DNA of 64,000 nt from Macrophomina tecta. Lineage: Eukaryota; Ascomycota; Dothideomycetes; Botryosphaeriales; Botryosphaeriaceae. Shown here one piece after another: positions 12,550-25,456 of this stretch. Location: positions 682,001 to 746,000 of the forward strand of contig JAKSGN010000035.1 in the NCBI GenBank assembly GCA_024180945.1, given 5' to 3'. Each line of letters opens with the position of its first letter. Within the stretch, counting starts at the first letter, position 1. A program made the position numbers and the translations under genes. Under the pieces are notes generated by a model. That model ran no database searches, was not told the DNA's origin, and saw only the letters and a list, made by a program, of their open reading frames with translations.

Positions 12550-13336
12550 TTAGTAGAGGATGGCCTTGACGTGGGCGGAGCTGCCCATGTTACCACAGCC
12601 ACCAGTGGGAGCGCCGTCAAAAGTGCCGTAGGTGGCGCCCTCCTGCGAGCCGTTCTCGCAGTTGAGGAGCTCGTACTCGAGCCAGCACGACTCGGCGCCA
12701 TCCTTGCACTGGAAGACGCAGGTCTCCATGTCGGAAATGCAGTTGCCGGTGTCGAGGGTCATGTTGTGGCCCTTCATGTTGACCTCACGGGAAACGTCAA
12801 CGCAGCCCCACTCGCCGAAGGTGAACTCGCCCCAAGTCTCGGAGATCTGGCCGTTGACGAGCTGGGTGTCGTTGTAGACGGCGGCCCAGGCGCCGCTGAC
12901 GCCGTTGGCGAAGGAAAGAGTCTTGTTGGCGCCGGGAGCAAGGGAAAGAGTAATGAGGGGCTCGTTGGTGTTGACCCAGGAGCCCTGGGGACCCCAGACG
13001 ACAAGGGCGATATCCTCCTCAGACTGGTTGCTGAACTCGGTGGTGTAGTCACCGTCATCGCCGATCCAGACCTGAGCCTCGGTGGCGTCGAGAGCGTTCT
13101 TGCCAATGGCGATCAGACCAAGAGCGAGGAGCTTGGCCTCGTGGATGGCGTCAATCAGGATGTTGCGCTCGTTGAGCTCGCTAGGCTTGGTCAGCATATA
13201 GGTCGGCAATTCGATGCAGGAGCAGGACTCACGCGCTGCGGGCCTCCCTCTCGCGGTGGAGGCGGGCGTGGGAGCGGCTGCTAGCCATGGCACCGGTGGC
13301 GGCCAGGGCGCCGAGGGCAATCGAAGAGAAACGCAT
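12550..13336 (-). CDS. Secreted protein, Asp f 4-like / beta-sandwich type
   Basis: Two exons (13336-13233, 13180-12550; 52-nt intron with a GCTGACC branch site) give 244 aa. The N-terminus is a secretion signal (MRFSSIALGALAATGAMAS), followed by a basic Arg/His propeptide-like stretch (RSHARLHREREAR). The mature part has about eight cysteines, NxS/T glycosylation sites (FSNQSEE, ANKTL, YNDTQ, HNMTL) and a TWGEFTFGEWGCVDVSREVNM segment that resembles the WGEF...WDVS core of fungal Asp f 4-type allergens. I recognise the resemblance but cannot prove membership; other small beta-sandwich families are possible. It is transcribed away from the GH16 gene across a 4.1 kb shared upstream region. Confidence 0.7.
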
Positions 13337-15865
13337 GTTGAAAGATTGGTATTTGGTTTTGTCGGGAAGGACCGAAAGAGTGGCTGGACGACGGGTGTCG
13401 AGGGAGTGACTGGAATAGACGCTTAAAAGAGTGATGCGAGTATTCCTCTGCGAGAGTTTGGCAGTGGGTGAGAAAGAAGGTTGGGGGAGGGCCTGGGGAA
13501 GAGTAATAATAAAGAGAGCCAGGCCTCCGTGGTAATTAAGGAGACATGGGTAGGCGGGAAAGACGGCGGGCGCCGGAGTGGACTCTGATAGGAGGATGAC
13601 GACTGCTAGACCGGCGGGGGTATAGAAAAACACGCGGCTCGACTAATGAGGGCGCCAGGCTGGACGCGCAGGAGCGGCGAGTGGGCGAAAAAGGAGGCGA
13701 GGCTGGCTTGGATAGCACCGCGGCCAGTGTGGGCGCATACGGGAGAAGTGGGCGGCCGGTGTGGCTTTGGCCTACGCCAAAAGCGTTTAGCGATGTGCGA
13801 GGCCTGAGTCGCTGATCCGCAACAAGCTGCGAATCGCCAAGCGCCCAGCAGGCAGGAACCAGATGCTCCCGCCGCCAGTCGCCCACTCCTGCTCCTATTC
13901 GAGCCTCACCGCTATGGAACAGCGCTTGCACGGCGTATCGCGGGCGGAGGCTGCGTGCTGTGGGAGGCCATCTGACGAGGGGCGCGGCGGAGCGGTGCGT
14001 TGCGGGGAGCGCAGGCTGACCCTGACACGGCCGGCGCGCTCTGGCAGCTGACGGCGGCGGCTGCAGCAGAGGCCGAGTGGAGCCAGCAAACAGCGCGACT
14101 CGGTGCGACAGAGATGACATTACGCAGCCCGTCGTCGTCGTGGGCCGGCGCCAAGCAGATGTCGTCGTGGCCGAGTTTCTGCTCATCAGTCCCGCGCTGC
14201 TGTCCCGCGTGCATGCCAACGGCGCACAAGGCTGCAGCGGTTCCCGCGGGCGGGCTGCCGGTTGGCAAATCCAGGCACATTCACGTGCATAGGCCGCGCT
14301 AATTCGCGCGTTCCTGAGGATCTCCGAGAGCGTGAAACACTTGGGGAGCAAAAGTCTGCAGGCAGCCCCAGCGCGGCTTGCGTCCAGAACGTCGACACGG
14401 CGCTGTTGGAGTCTTGGGCGCCGTTGCCAAGCGGCACAGCTGTTCTCATCCCAAGGGCTGCAAAGCTTTGATGGGCGGATGTGCCGCTTGGCGCCTGCAC
14501 GCCACGTGGGTCCCAGCCCGACATCAGAGACCGGTCGTGGTGGTGGGGTAGTCCGAAGCCTCCGGAACACCTCATTTTTGCACCATCCGGCTGGGGCTGG
14601 CTCCATCCGTTGCGCCGTAATCGCCCTACCTGGCGGCGCCACGGCTGGCAATGCAGGAACGCTCGTATCGCCGCGGCGGGAAGCGGGGAGATCGCACCAG
14701 CGGGCAGCTGGCCGCGTGCCTGGTGATCAGATGGAATAAGCTCACACTTGACGTGCTTTAGCTTTTGTTTCGCACCGTCGTACGTCGCTGTAGCTTCATG
14801 CCGACCCCGCACCATTGACCGTTCTCACGATAGCATACCGCAGAAGCTCAGCATCTGGCTGCAGAGGTGGTGGTGGGCTAATTTCCCGCGGTCGTCGCAT
14901 CCGCTCCGCCTGCTGCCATTGGCTTGCGACGGGCGTCTGCAGCCACTTTTTCGTCCTGTCGCTGAAAATTCTGTCTTCGAATGGTTGTCACTGTTGACTC
15001 CGAAGCCATGCACGCTGACGTCGGTCGGGTTGCCTAAATGGCGCAGGCCTTTTCAACCGCCTCTCGGAGATGCCTTGTCCGGCATCTGGGCCTCGATAAT
15101 AAAGCGGGACTTTCAACGACTATCTTTTTTCTTCCCGTTGACTTCTTGGGCGTTTCTTGGTCCGATGATGCTGACGTCTGCTGAAGTCATGGCATTACGG
15201 CAGTTTCCACCATTGCTTTTCTGCGTGCCGAGACGAGCTTGGATATCTCGGTGAGTCACTTCGGACTGCTGATGGAGCGGCGGAGAAACAGTACGGCGGC
15301 AGCGTGCAGCGGTGCATTGCTCCGACTATGTTTACTGCTGGTTTATCGCGTAATCAGCGGTAGACACAAGCATGATTGGTGGATGCTGCGGGTTCCAGAA
15401 GACGGCATCGAAGCTGGCCAGGTTCGCAGAGATGACTCTTCGACTACCTTCCTCTGACGGGTGGCGGCTGGCGGGTAAATGGACGAGTCGGCCTCCCTTT
15501 CACATGGGTCTGGTGCTGTTAGGCGATGGCGCATTCATGCTGACCTGGGCCTGAGGATGGGTGGAGAGGATGGGTGGAGAGGATGCCAAAGAGGGACGGC
15601 GAGGAAAGAGGTGGAAGAGGCGAGGCCAAGTAGGAGAGGTGACACAGATCTGTCCTGTGGCGCGTAAAGCGTTCCCGGTTCGGCGCTGGGGTCGCGCCTC
15701 TCAGCGAGGAGGACGACAGTGAAACGCAAGGCGCAACCACCATGGGCGTTTGAGACATGTCGCTGAGAGCTGACGACATACGGGCTCCAAAGAGGTAGCT
15801 GTGTTTCGTCAGATGAAGCCAATCCCGGGCAATGCAGCTGAGCGCATGGTAGGGCAAGGCCAGGC

Positions 15866-15916
15866 GGGCAGGCAAGAGGCGGGCAGGCGGGCAGGCGGGC
15901 AGGCGGGCAGGCGAGA
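15866..15916. repeat. GGCGGGCA-type octamer minisatellite
   Basis: Roughly six imperfect copies of GGCGGGCA in tandem in the divergent upstream region. A GGAAGGAGG-like stretch follows at about 15990-16020. Confidence 0.8.
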
Positions 15917-17300
15917 CAGGCACGAGCGAGCCTTGGAGCCTTGTGATACTCGGTGTCTCTGTGGCCGGCCTCGTGACGCGAGGCCGTGGCGGGAAGGAGG
16001 GAGGGAAGGCAGGAAGGAAGGCGCGCCTGCCTCGGGCCACAGCCGAAGCGCCAGCCTGGGGGACCGCAGCAGCAGCCTCGCGCCCACACGCGTCGCCTGT
16101 GCCAACAACACCATAAACAATATCCTCCATCCTTGCCTGACTGTCGCTTTCCAGCAATGCCTCCGCTGTCGCCTTTGCTCGCCCTCGCTCAGCCGTCCCA
16201 TCTAGCGATCGGTCTTCGGGGCTCGGGACCAGACCTTGGGCCCAGCGCTGGTGCCGGCGTCGGCCCTTTCCAGACCTCACCACTTGACTCCAAAAAAGAA
16301 GGTGGTATACACTGCCAGCGGACTAGCCGCTCATCCGTCAAATGCTTCCCGGCAAAGAAGCATGCGGCCCGAAGCGTAATATCACCGCCAGCCACTCATC
16401 AACAGCGCTCTACTCTTGGAGCTCCTGGTCACCCCAACCTCCACACGTGCCGTCGCGCTCACCAGGCCGCTGCCAACAGCCGCCTTGTCCGCCGAAACGC
16501 CTGATATTTGCCAACCGAGCTTATACAACTTGATCATGAATGCTTCTCTTGGCTCATGTGGGCTTGTCTACAGCTCACCTTACTTCCTCTTTCGGCCAAC
16601 CCTTCATTTCGCCAAAGCCACACAGCTCCTTCATCAAACTGCTGTCAATTCTTCTTCCTCCACTCACAGTCTGTTCTTTCGCTCTCCCTTGCTTAGGTGG
16701 CACCGTCGCCGCACGCCATTCCCACCGGCACATTATTGCCGCGTACTTTTTCCTCGGCCATGACGGGAGTTTGGTACCTACACCGGCGGTAAGGCGTTCG
16801 GGTTCGTGATCTGTGATGCATTGGCGCTTTCCGAAATCCCCGTCCGCACGCCATGTCGGTCTGGGAATCCCGCTCGTGGCTTCAGTGGTGCCGCGACGGG
16901 CCTTATACCCGTTCCCTGCCAGGGAATCCCTCCCTCCGTCTCGTGGAAGATTCCATGCATATGGTAAGGTCCCTTTGCCTTTGCACGCGACCCGAACCTC
17001 GGATGATATCCTTTCTTCATCGACATCACCCGCACCGAATCTATTGGCTGCGCCTCTATAAGGTCCCCTGGGAGTTCTTCACTCACATGTCACACCAGCC
17101 CTATGAGTGGTTCCTTTGCCTCCCTCACCGACATTCATGGCTTCGCGCCTTTGGACAGATGAGGTATCCTCCGCTGAGCGTTGCACATGGCTTCCAGGCA
17201 CTGCCATTTGTTCCGTCGTGCAACACGCATGCCCGCCTGTCTCCCGCTTGCTCCGCCTGTTCTTGGTCTTTTCCCCCCATCCGTGCCCACGGGGAAATGG

Positions 17301-17308
17301 TATAAAAG
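17301..17308 (+). promoter_or_regulatory. TATA box of the GH16 gene
   Basis: TATAAAAG lies 160 bp before the GH16 ATG and is followed by CT-rich sequence (about 17320-17390), the usual layout of a strong fungal promoter. Confidence 0.6.
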
Positions 17309-17467
17309 CATTAGACTGATGATCCCCTCCTTCTCCAGATCAGCTCTCTGCCGATCCCACTCCCTCTTCGTCTTTAACATTTCTTGATCTTTCCATCTCT
17401 TGAAGCTATCAGACTCGCAGTCTTAGCCCTGACAGCTCCGGCACTTATTCCCCGTAACTTCGTCACC

Positions 17468-18881
17468 ATGCTTGGCTACGCCCTACCCGGCCTGCTGCTT
17501 GCAGTTACCACCTCTGCCTATCCTGCCCTCCAAGAAGACCCCATTTTTGCGTATGGCAACACCTCTGCCGGATACGTTCCCATCAACACAACCACCGAGT
17601 ACCTGGACCTCCAGGTCTCGAACGTTTCTACACCTGGGAATGCTCGTGTGAATGCTGCAGCGGCTGTCTATGATCTCGTGGCTAGTTACACAGCATCTAA
17701 CTGGTTTAGCAGCTTCACAGCTCAGGCTCTTGGCGTATGTCCATGTTAGCATAATATGTATGCGTAACACTGACTCTGTACAGACTAACGATCCGACTGG
17801 TGGCTATGTAAACTATCTGTCGCAGGCTGACGCTCAGGCAAAGGGCCTGTACCAGATCCGCGGCAACCAAGTCTACATTGGAGTTGACAGCACGAGTGTT
17901 CTGAACCCCAGCGGTACTGGCCGTAACAGTGTGAGGATTCAGTCGAACACTGCCTTCACCCATGGACTCTTCATCCTCGACCTTGCTCACATGCCTGGTA
18001 AGTATATTTGGTGATATGTTTTTCCGATAGCCCCTAACTTTTTCTCAGGGAGCGTGTGCGGCAGCTGGCCGGCTTACTGGATGTACGGTGAGTGTTTCTT
18101 TTCCAGCCAAAAATTGGAGATACCCTGACATCTTTAAGGTCCCAACTGGCCTAGCAGTGGCGAGATCGATATGATTGAGGTACCAGCACATTCATTCCCA
18201 CATTATGCTACATATACTGACTTTCAACACAGGGCGTGAACAACCAGCAGAAAAACCAGATGACGCTGCACACCAACGGTGGGTGCACCGTCACCGTGGG
18301 AGAAGGTGGTCAATCTGGAACTTCTGGAAGCAACAACTGCAATAACAACAATGCTTTTGACGGTATGCCTTGACCAGCCCACATTATGTACCAATCATGA
18401 CTAACCCATCCAAAGGATGCCCGGTAGTGAGCAACAACGGCAACTCTTACGGCACCGGCTTTAACAACGCCGGTGGCGGTGTCTACGCCACCTTCTGGAA
18501 TCAGGGTAGTATTCAAGTCTGGTACTTCCCCCGCAACGCTATCCCCTCCGATATCTCCTCGGGTGGCCGGCCCAACCCGGCCAACTGGGGTCAGCCCATG
18601 GCGCACTTCGCCGGCTGTGCCTTCGACAACTTCATCAAGAACAACAACCTCGTACGTATCACTGGCCCCAACACTCGATGCCTCGTGTTACTCACCTACT
18701 CTAAAAGGTCTTCGACGTCACCTTCTGCGGTCAGTGGGCTGGCAATGTCTGGTCGTCCGGCACCTGCGCCGCGCAGACAGGCAACGGCAACTGCATCAAC
18801 TACGTTGCCAACAACCCGCGCGTCTTCTCCGAGTCTTACTGGCTCATCAACTCGCTCAAGGTTTACACTGTGCCCACTTGA
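17468..18881 (+). CDS. Secreted GH16 endo-beta-1,3(4)-glucanase-like enzyme
   Basis: Seven exons (17468-17734, 17784-17997, 18049-18087, 18139-18179, 18233-18362, 18416-18651, 18708-18881) encode 366 aa. Residues 1-17 form a signal peptide. The first ~100 residues contain several NxS/T sites and an SGN-type substrate-binding neighbourhood; the catalytic motif GEIDMIEG puts the nucleophile at Glu182, the assisting Asp at 184 and the acid/base at Glu187. Intron 4 sits directly after Glu187. A Cys-rich C-terminal half ends at SLKVYT, typical for laminarinase-like GH16 enzymes. No GPI signal or carbohydrate-binding module follows. The enzyme would act on beta-glucans outside the cell, for nutrition or wall remodelling. 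Confidence 0.93.
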
Positions 18882-19936
18882 ACCGCTGAGTAGGCAGGGG
18901 AGGAATGAGATAATGGCCCGAGTCGCTCGAACTTCAGCTGTACATATTGCTTTTTCCTTTTTCATCTCACACTCCGCCCATAAATCAGCATGCATGTGGT
19001 GGTTGGGCCTCAGTCGCTACCGGCTCTGTTGAAGGCTTCTTGGATGATTGCTGTTGTACATTTCAGGCGTAAATATTTTACAGAAAAGAACGGACATATC
19101 TCCCCATGAAATCTCTACCACAAAAGGTAAAACACAGCTCACGATCTTGTAGTCGCATTTCGCTAACCGGTGAGTGAAAAACACATGTATAAACATGGCC
19201 TATCCGTTATGCACGAGAAACCCCGGTCTAATCCCGATCCAGTAACTGCTGCTCACTATACTAAAAAAGTCCATCACCGCCCACCTACTATTATAGGCCA
19301 CATGACCGAACCTTCTTTTTCACTTCCCTTCTCCATACATCCCTGCTGCCGCGCGCACCTGCTTCGCCTTAGGACTCATGTTCGGACGGAATGTGACATG
19401 TAATTTTTTATTTTTATTTTTCGTTTTTTCTCCTCATCAGTACCAGGGCGGCCACCATTCTGACCGCCATGCTGGTTGGTGAGGTACGTAGGGAGCTATA
19501 TGCATCTGCGCATGCGCACATGGGCTTTTCATTTTCTTCCTCCCCCAGGCGATCGTAAGCAGAGCCGAGGCCCGGAGCTGTGCAACGTGACTATCTGACC
19601 CGGATGCCTGGCGCGTGGACGCTCTTTTGCTCGCGCGCCAGTCGCTCGGTTTGCGGGTGGTGTCTGCACGGCCAGAAAACCCGCGGCGAGACAGGGAGGG
19701 CAAAGTGCGTGCGTGCGCACGCGAGAGAGATCCCGGGGGGGTGGGATAGATGACTGGAGTGGCCTACAACGTGTGCACAGCTACATCGGGGGAGAATGCG
19801 GGAGAGAGGACAGATCAGATTGATCGTAGCGGAGGAGGAGCAGCGCAAGGCGGATTGGCGGGGCTGCTTCTGTAGGCCGGGAAAAATCCCAGCTCACGTC
19901 TTCTCATCCCACCTGCTTCCCGAAGAACCAAGAAAT

Positions 19937-20006
<70 letters not shown>

Positions 20007-20532
20007 AATGGTGCCTTTTCTTTTACGGACTAGTCTACCGCGAAAACTACCGTTTTGTACACACACACACTCACTCAAGTCCAATGTTCATACACACGTG
20101 CCCAACCTCCACACCAAGATAGAATCGAGAAATCAAAACGCCCAGCAAATGTAAATAAGTACAGCGGTAAGAGTGGAGATCCTTTTTTGACATTTTCAGC
20201 TCTTTCTCTTTCTTTGTCGTCTGGCGAAGACCCTCCCTTTTCCCCTCCGATGCGGTGCAGATATTCCCTTTCCGCCATGGGGCTTTTCTCTTTCGTTCTT
20301 TACCTCCACATCCCCTACGTAAAACAAAAACCACATCCACCGGGAGCCCCTTTATAGAGACATATGGCCAAGTACAGTAGAACGCCTATTCTAGATGCGA
20401 GTGATATCCCCCTCCTTTCTCAACATCTTTCATTATCTCATCTCGCGCGAGCGAGGCTGGCGATTATGGCGCTTCGGTGGCCACTCTCCGAAGCCAGTGG
20501 AGGCGGCACTAACCAATCGGTCACCGCCCCAC
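18882..20532. other. Convergent 3' region between GH16 and Lon genes
   Basis: 1.65 kb between two gene ends, holding both 3' UTRs, T-rich stretches near 19400 and a compound microsatellite. No supported open frame. Confidence 0.6.
19938..20001. repeat. Compound (CA)n(CT)n microsatellite
   Basis: About 20 CA units run directly into about 12 CT units. A further short CA tract lies at 20058-20070. Likely polymorphic between strains. Confidence 0.95.
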
Positions 20533-23500
20533 TCAATCATCATCCTCATCCTCCTTTTCCTTCTTCGTCTCATCCTTTTTCTTCTTCAACTCCTCCTTCC
20601 AGAGCGTATTCGCCTTTCCCTTATCCAAATCCCTGAAGACGACATCAAACACCTCCGAGTACCAGCTAACCGGCTTACCCTTGATGCCCTCCTTGATGTT
20701 CTGCAAACTCACTGTCAGCGAAACCTGCCACAAGAACGAAAACAACGGGGTGACAAAAAAAAGAAAAAAAAGGAAAAACTCACCTCCGGCAACTCCAACC
20801 AATCACTCAAATTATCCTCGGGGAATATAATCGTCTTCGCCCCCGCTCTCCTCGCTGCGACCGTCTTCTCTCTCAACCCACCAATCCTCAACACCTTCCC
20901 CGTAACCGTCAACTCGCCTGTCATCGCGATAGTCGGGTCGAGCGGATGATCCAGGGCCAAGCTCAGCAGACTCGTGGCCATGGTGATACCCGCGCTAGGG
21001 CCGTCCTTCTGCACCGCGCCCTCGGGGCAATGCATGTGAATCTTCGCGTGCTCAAAGAACCTGTTCTCCGGGAACGAGCGAGCCATGACGCTCTTGGCGA
21101 ATGAATACGCGATAACGGTGCTCTCCTTCATGACGTTCTTCAGGTTGCCGGTACGCTCGAAGCCCGGGCGTGACGCCGCCGACAGGGCGTTCTCGAGAAT
21201 CGACTCGACGTACAGCGCTGCACCGCCCATCTGCGTCCATGCAAGGCCCATGGCAACGCCCGGAGGCGTCGTGTCGTACAAGCGGTCTGCGGTAAATATG
21301 GGCGGACCAACGTAGTCCTTGAGGTTTTCTGGCGTGATGCGGACGTGCACGCTCTCCGGTACCTGCAGGGCAACGCGCGGCTTCTCTGTCGTTTCGGCCT
21401 CGATGTTCTCGGGCGTGTCCTTGACGTCGGTGTTGTCCTTGCTGGCTTCCTCCTGCGCCTGCTTACCCTCTTCGGTGAGAGCCTTGTCCTCTGATAGCAC
21501 GTCCTCGCCGAGATCCTGGATGATCTTAAGAGCGGATTTCCTATAGACCTTCTCAATCTGCTTCTTGAGGTTGCGCACACCGCTCTCGCGGCAATACTTG
21601 TTGATGAGCTCTGCGATAGCCTCCTTCTCCAACTGTACGTCGACGTCCTTCAGACCGCTGAGCTCCTTCGCAGCGGGCGCCAAGTAGCGTTCGGCAATCG
21701 CCATCTTCTCATCCGCAACGTATCCAGACAGCTCGATCATCTCCATACGGTCCAAAAGAGGGCGAGGAATAGTATCCGTCATGTTGGCAGTGCAGACGAA
21801 CAGCACCTTAGAAAGATCCACGGGCACATCCATGTAATGGTCCAAGAAAGAGCTGTTCTGCTCAGGGTCAAGCAGCTCAAGAAGTGCGGATGAAGGATCG
21901 CCCTGGTGTCCACGACCAATCTTGTCCACTTCGTCAATCAGCACTAGTGGGTTTTCCGTCTGGCACTTCTTGAGTGCTTGAATGATCCGTCCGGGAAGAG
22001 CGCCAACGTATGTTCTCCTGTGACCCTTGATCTCTGCAACATCGGTAAGGCCACCAACGCTAAACCGGTAGTATTGTCTGTTCAAGGCCCGCGCAATGGA
22101 TTTGCCGATACTCGTCTTTCCAACACCGGGAGGACCAACCATGCAGAGGATTTTGCCCTCAACAGTTCCACGGAGCTTACCGACGGCGATGAACTCGAGA
22201 ATGCGGTCCTTGACGTCCTTCAGCCCATGATGATCCTCATCCAAAACCTTCATAGCGTTCTGAATGCCGAAGTTCTCAGCGCTGCGCTGGCCCCACGGAA
22301 TTTGTGTCAGCCAATCCAAGTAATTCCGGGTAACGTTGAACTCAGAAGCGGCAGGTTCCAAATGCGCGAGCTTGTTAACTTCCTCATCGAAGACCTTCTT
22401 GACAGCCTCTGGCATAGCCAGCTTGCTCGCCTTCTCCTTGAACTTTTCTACAAGCTTGTCCTTGCCGTCAGTCTCGAGACCCAGTTCCCTGCGAATCCCG
22501 CGCATCTGTTCCATGAGCCAGTATTCTCTTTGCTTCTTGGAGATCTTCTTTTCAACATCCTTGAGGATCTTATCCTGCAGCTTGGCATTCATGTATTCCT
22601 TCTTCAATACCAGCAAAGCCTTGTGTAACCGATCCTCAATGTTCATCGACGCGAGGGCTGCTTGAAGCTCATGCGACTCACCCTGAGCTACAGCGGCAGC
22701 GAAGTCTGCCAACTTGGCGGGATCATCACCGACATTCCCAGCACCTTGGCTCATCGAAAACGTTGAGATCTGGTCGCGGAAGAGAGAGTTGATGGCCGCA
22801 ACCTCCTTGAAAGTGTTGACCATTTCGCCAACTAGAGCGCGGATATTCTGGTTCTTCTTGTCGAAAGGCTCCTCGGTCAGGTTTTCCACGTTGACCAGGC
22901 TGACTTCGTATTTTTTCAAGAACGAGGTCGGCTCGTACTGCCCAACTTGCTTAGCCTGATCCTGCGTACCTTCCTCGAAGCTAGCCACAACATCACCCTT
23001 CTTGTCCTGTGTGGACTGGTCCTTTGCTGGCTGCTCTGCCTCGGTTCCCTCCACTGGTGTTGTCTCCGCCTTGGCTGCGGTCTCACCGGCGGCCCGATTC
23101 GGAGGAATCAGGGAGGTCATCTTGATGCGGCGGTGCGGATAGAGAACGGCGGTCATGCTAGGCTCCTCTCCTTGCACTGGGAAGGCGCTGGTGATTTGAC
23201 AGAAGGTTCCGACTTCGTGTACTTCGTCCGGGCTCTCAATCACGTCCTTATCCGCCTCATCGTCCTTCAGCAAGAAAGCGCCGATGTACGGCTGCCCCCT
23301 CTGCACCATATCGTGAATCGCAGCGGCAACAGCCTGGTTCCTGATAGTGATGGCTTTGTAAAAGCCGGGGAACAGCGGGCGCTTGCCAATGGGTATGGCC
23401 ATAACCTGCGGATAGACCTCCGGCACCGAGGGCTTCTGCAGCGAGCGCTCCGACTTGCGTTTCCTGCCACCACCCTCGCCACCGGTTGGCGGGGCCTCGC

Positions 23501-23897
23501 CTCCCTGTCCGCCAGCTCCAGCCGCAGCTCCCTGTCCATCTTTGGATGAGGGTATGGGGTCTGGTGTTTTAGACTTTGCATCCGCTCCGGTTTCGGCCTC
23601 CGTCAGCTTGCCCTGGTTGTCTTTCTTATCTTCCTCCTGCTTCTGCTCGGACTTATCCTCGGAATCGCTGGAAGGAGGCTTTTCCTTCCGCCTAGCGGGA
23701 GTTGTTGCGAAATGGCGCGAAGAGAGGGATGCAATGGGACGGTTTCGCGCGGCTAGTGGCGAGCAGCGGGTGACGGCGGCATGGTAGGAGCGAGAGGCAG
23801 TAGGGAGCGTGGAAGGGGAGATGCGGGCGAGGCTGCTAGGCTGGCGCGAGGCCTGACGCAGAGCCGCCCTCCATGGCAAGTTCTGACCGTAAAGCAT
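20533..23897 (-). CDS. PIM1: Mitochondrial ATP-dependent Lon protease
   Basis: Two exons (23897-20784, 20700-20533; 83-nt intron) give 1093 aa. The first ATG in frame starts a basic mitochondrial presequence (LPWRAALRQASRQPSSLARI, then RSYHAA) followed by a charged low-complexity linker (to about residue 150). The LON N-terminal domain begins at YPQVMAIPIGKRPLFPGFY. The AAA+ module has Walker A GPPGVGKT near residue 586 and Walker B LVLIDEVDKIG near 650. The protease domain has catalytic Ser968 (KDGPSAG) and Lys1011 (GGLREK), 43 residues apart as in other Lon enzymes. Like other fungal mitochondrial Lons it has a charged insert in the small AAA subdomain. The second exon adds only the last 55 residues and ends in a Lys/Glu/Asp tail. 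Role: matrix protein quality control. Confidence 0.97.
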
Positions 23898-25456
23898 GTT
23901 GTGGCGGGCCCGCGGGATGCACGCTGGCGGCGATGGTCGCGTGTGGCTGACGGTGGAACTGACGCGCAACGGCGAGAAAAGATATTTTTGATAAGGCTGC
24001 GGAAGAGAAAGACGCGCACGCCTCGGAAGATGGAGATGCAGGGGCGGGCGGCTGAGAGGCGATGGAGGCAGCGTGTCTTCTGCTTGCCTCTTCGCACTTG
24101 ATTACGGATGCGATTCTATGACGATCGAGAGCTACAGAATCCCGCTGTTCTGCCGGCGCGGCCGCTCGCCGATATCTCCGCCGACACCAATTCGAACATC
24201 TTGCACGTGATGACCACCTGAAAGTAAGCTATCTTAAAGTTGTCTTCAAGTGGAGTGTCCAAGCATCTCATGTGATGTTAGTTGAGGAAAATGGCATATG
24301 CAGCCAGCTGGCCAATTTTTCTTTAATTTTTTTTTTTTTTGTAATTGTTCAAGATTGAGCTTTCACTTTTTTCGCCAGGGTGAATCGATTCCATATTGAA
24401 CTTCAAGCATGAGAGTTAGGAGAGATGCGTCCTGCGAATGTGGATGTTATTGCCTGTCGTCCCCTCTAGCTTCTCCTTAATGACTATCAAATGAGGATTG
24501 GTAGGTGAAAAGGCACTCGCAGCGCGTCAAGACGTTACTGCCCCGACCAAATTCGGCACACTTCATCGAGAACATCCAGTTACTCCTCTCCAATGCCAAA
24601 CCATTGGATCCCGGGTAGAGAGGACGGCATCGGAACCTAGCATCTTCACCAGGCAACCCCTCGCGTGCCTCGTTTCCTGTTTACAGAAACGTCAGAACCT
24701 TAACCCAACTGCAAACCCCAGTTCCCTGCCAGAGCCCAAACAATAGAGGAACGGCCGTCAATGGCCCCGCTGCATCAGATGTAGTGACAAGACATCCCCG
24801 CCGACCCCCCAAATCCCCGAAACATGCCTAGCAAGCGTCGACGATATTGTGCAACGCAACGCCGCAGCTCTGACCATCACGACGCACCAGCCGACGCGTC
24901 CTCGGAAAGCGGACGCACGCGCCCGCGCCACAGCCCCCCACAGCACGCGCGCGATAGCACAAGGTCCCAAGGCAAATAGCCGAGCAGATAACCTCATCCA
25001 GCGTAACCGATGTAACAAGCGCAATGCTCCCCCTTACCAGGGCGTCATACGATTCAGACGATCCGCGATGTACCGAGATCCGGGAAGCGAAAGAAAGTAA
25101 GCCGAAGAAGGGCTATTCATCAGGCGGGCAGCGTAGGTGCTTTGGTGGGTTGGCCGGCGCTGGAGTCCGCGCCATCAGCGACGCACATCGCGTGACAAGC
25201 TTCGGCGGCCCCATCTGTGCGTGTGTGCGTGCGCGTGTCGAGATAGGTAGATACCGCAGGAGGGTCTGTTCCGAGTCAGCAATCTCACGCCAACCACCGA
25301 AGCCAAAAGATACGAGAAAGGTAACCCCCAACGGGTAAGCTTTGATTGTAACTATCGCGCACAATGAACACCTCCGTAACGCTTTCAATGCAATGGTATC
25401 TCATCTCTCTTTGCCTTTTTTTTTTTTTTTTTTATCCACCCATTTCAATAGAATGC
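23898..25456. other. Upstream region of Lon and 3' region of the permease gene
   Basis: About 1.56 kb. The part next to 23897 should be the Lon promoter (both flanking genes are on minus). Contains AT-rich stretches near 24310 and a T run at 25418-25434 close to the permease stop. No convincing gene. Confidence 0.5.

Larger units (their letters stand above)
13337..17467. promoter_or_regulatory. 4.1 kb divergent upstream region of two secreted-protein genes
   Basis: Separates the Asp f 4-like gene (minus) from the GH16 gene (plus). It is GC-rich, contains an 8-bp minisatellite, and has long spurious open frames (up to 371 codons on minus) that are Arg/Pro/Ala-rich and overlap other frames. 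No conserved motif is seen. Length and position suggest extended upstream regulatory DNA or an unannotated non-coding transcript. Confidence 0.5.

Noticed and set aside
12571..13284. 237-codon plus-strand frame opposite the Asp f 4-like gene
   Set aside because: Mirror of a real coding exon; Gly/Val-rich translation is typical antisense of GC3-rich codons.
13536..14651. 371-codon open frame on minus in the divergent region
   Set aside because: Arg/Ala/Pro-rich from GC bias, overlaps equally long frames on the other strand, starts without a good ATG and has no motif.
19938..20001. (CA)n(CT)n tract considered as a regulatory or CRISPR-like repeat
   Set aside because: Simple dinucleotide microsatellite without spacers.
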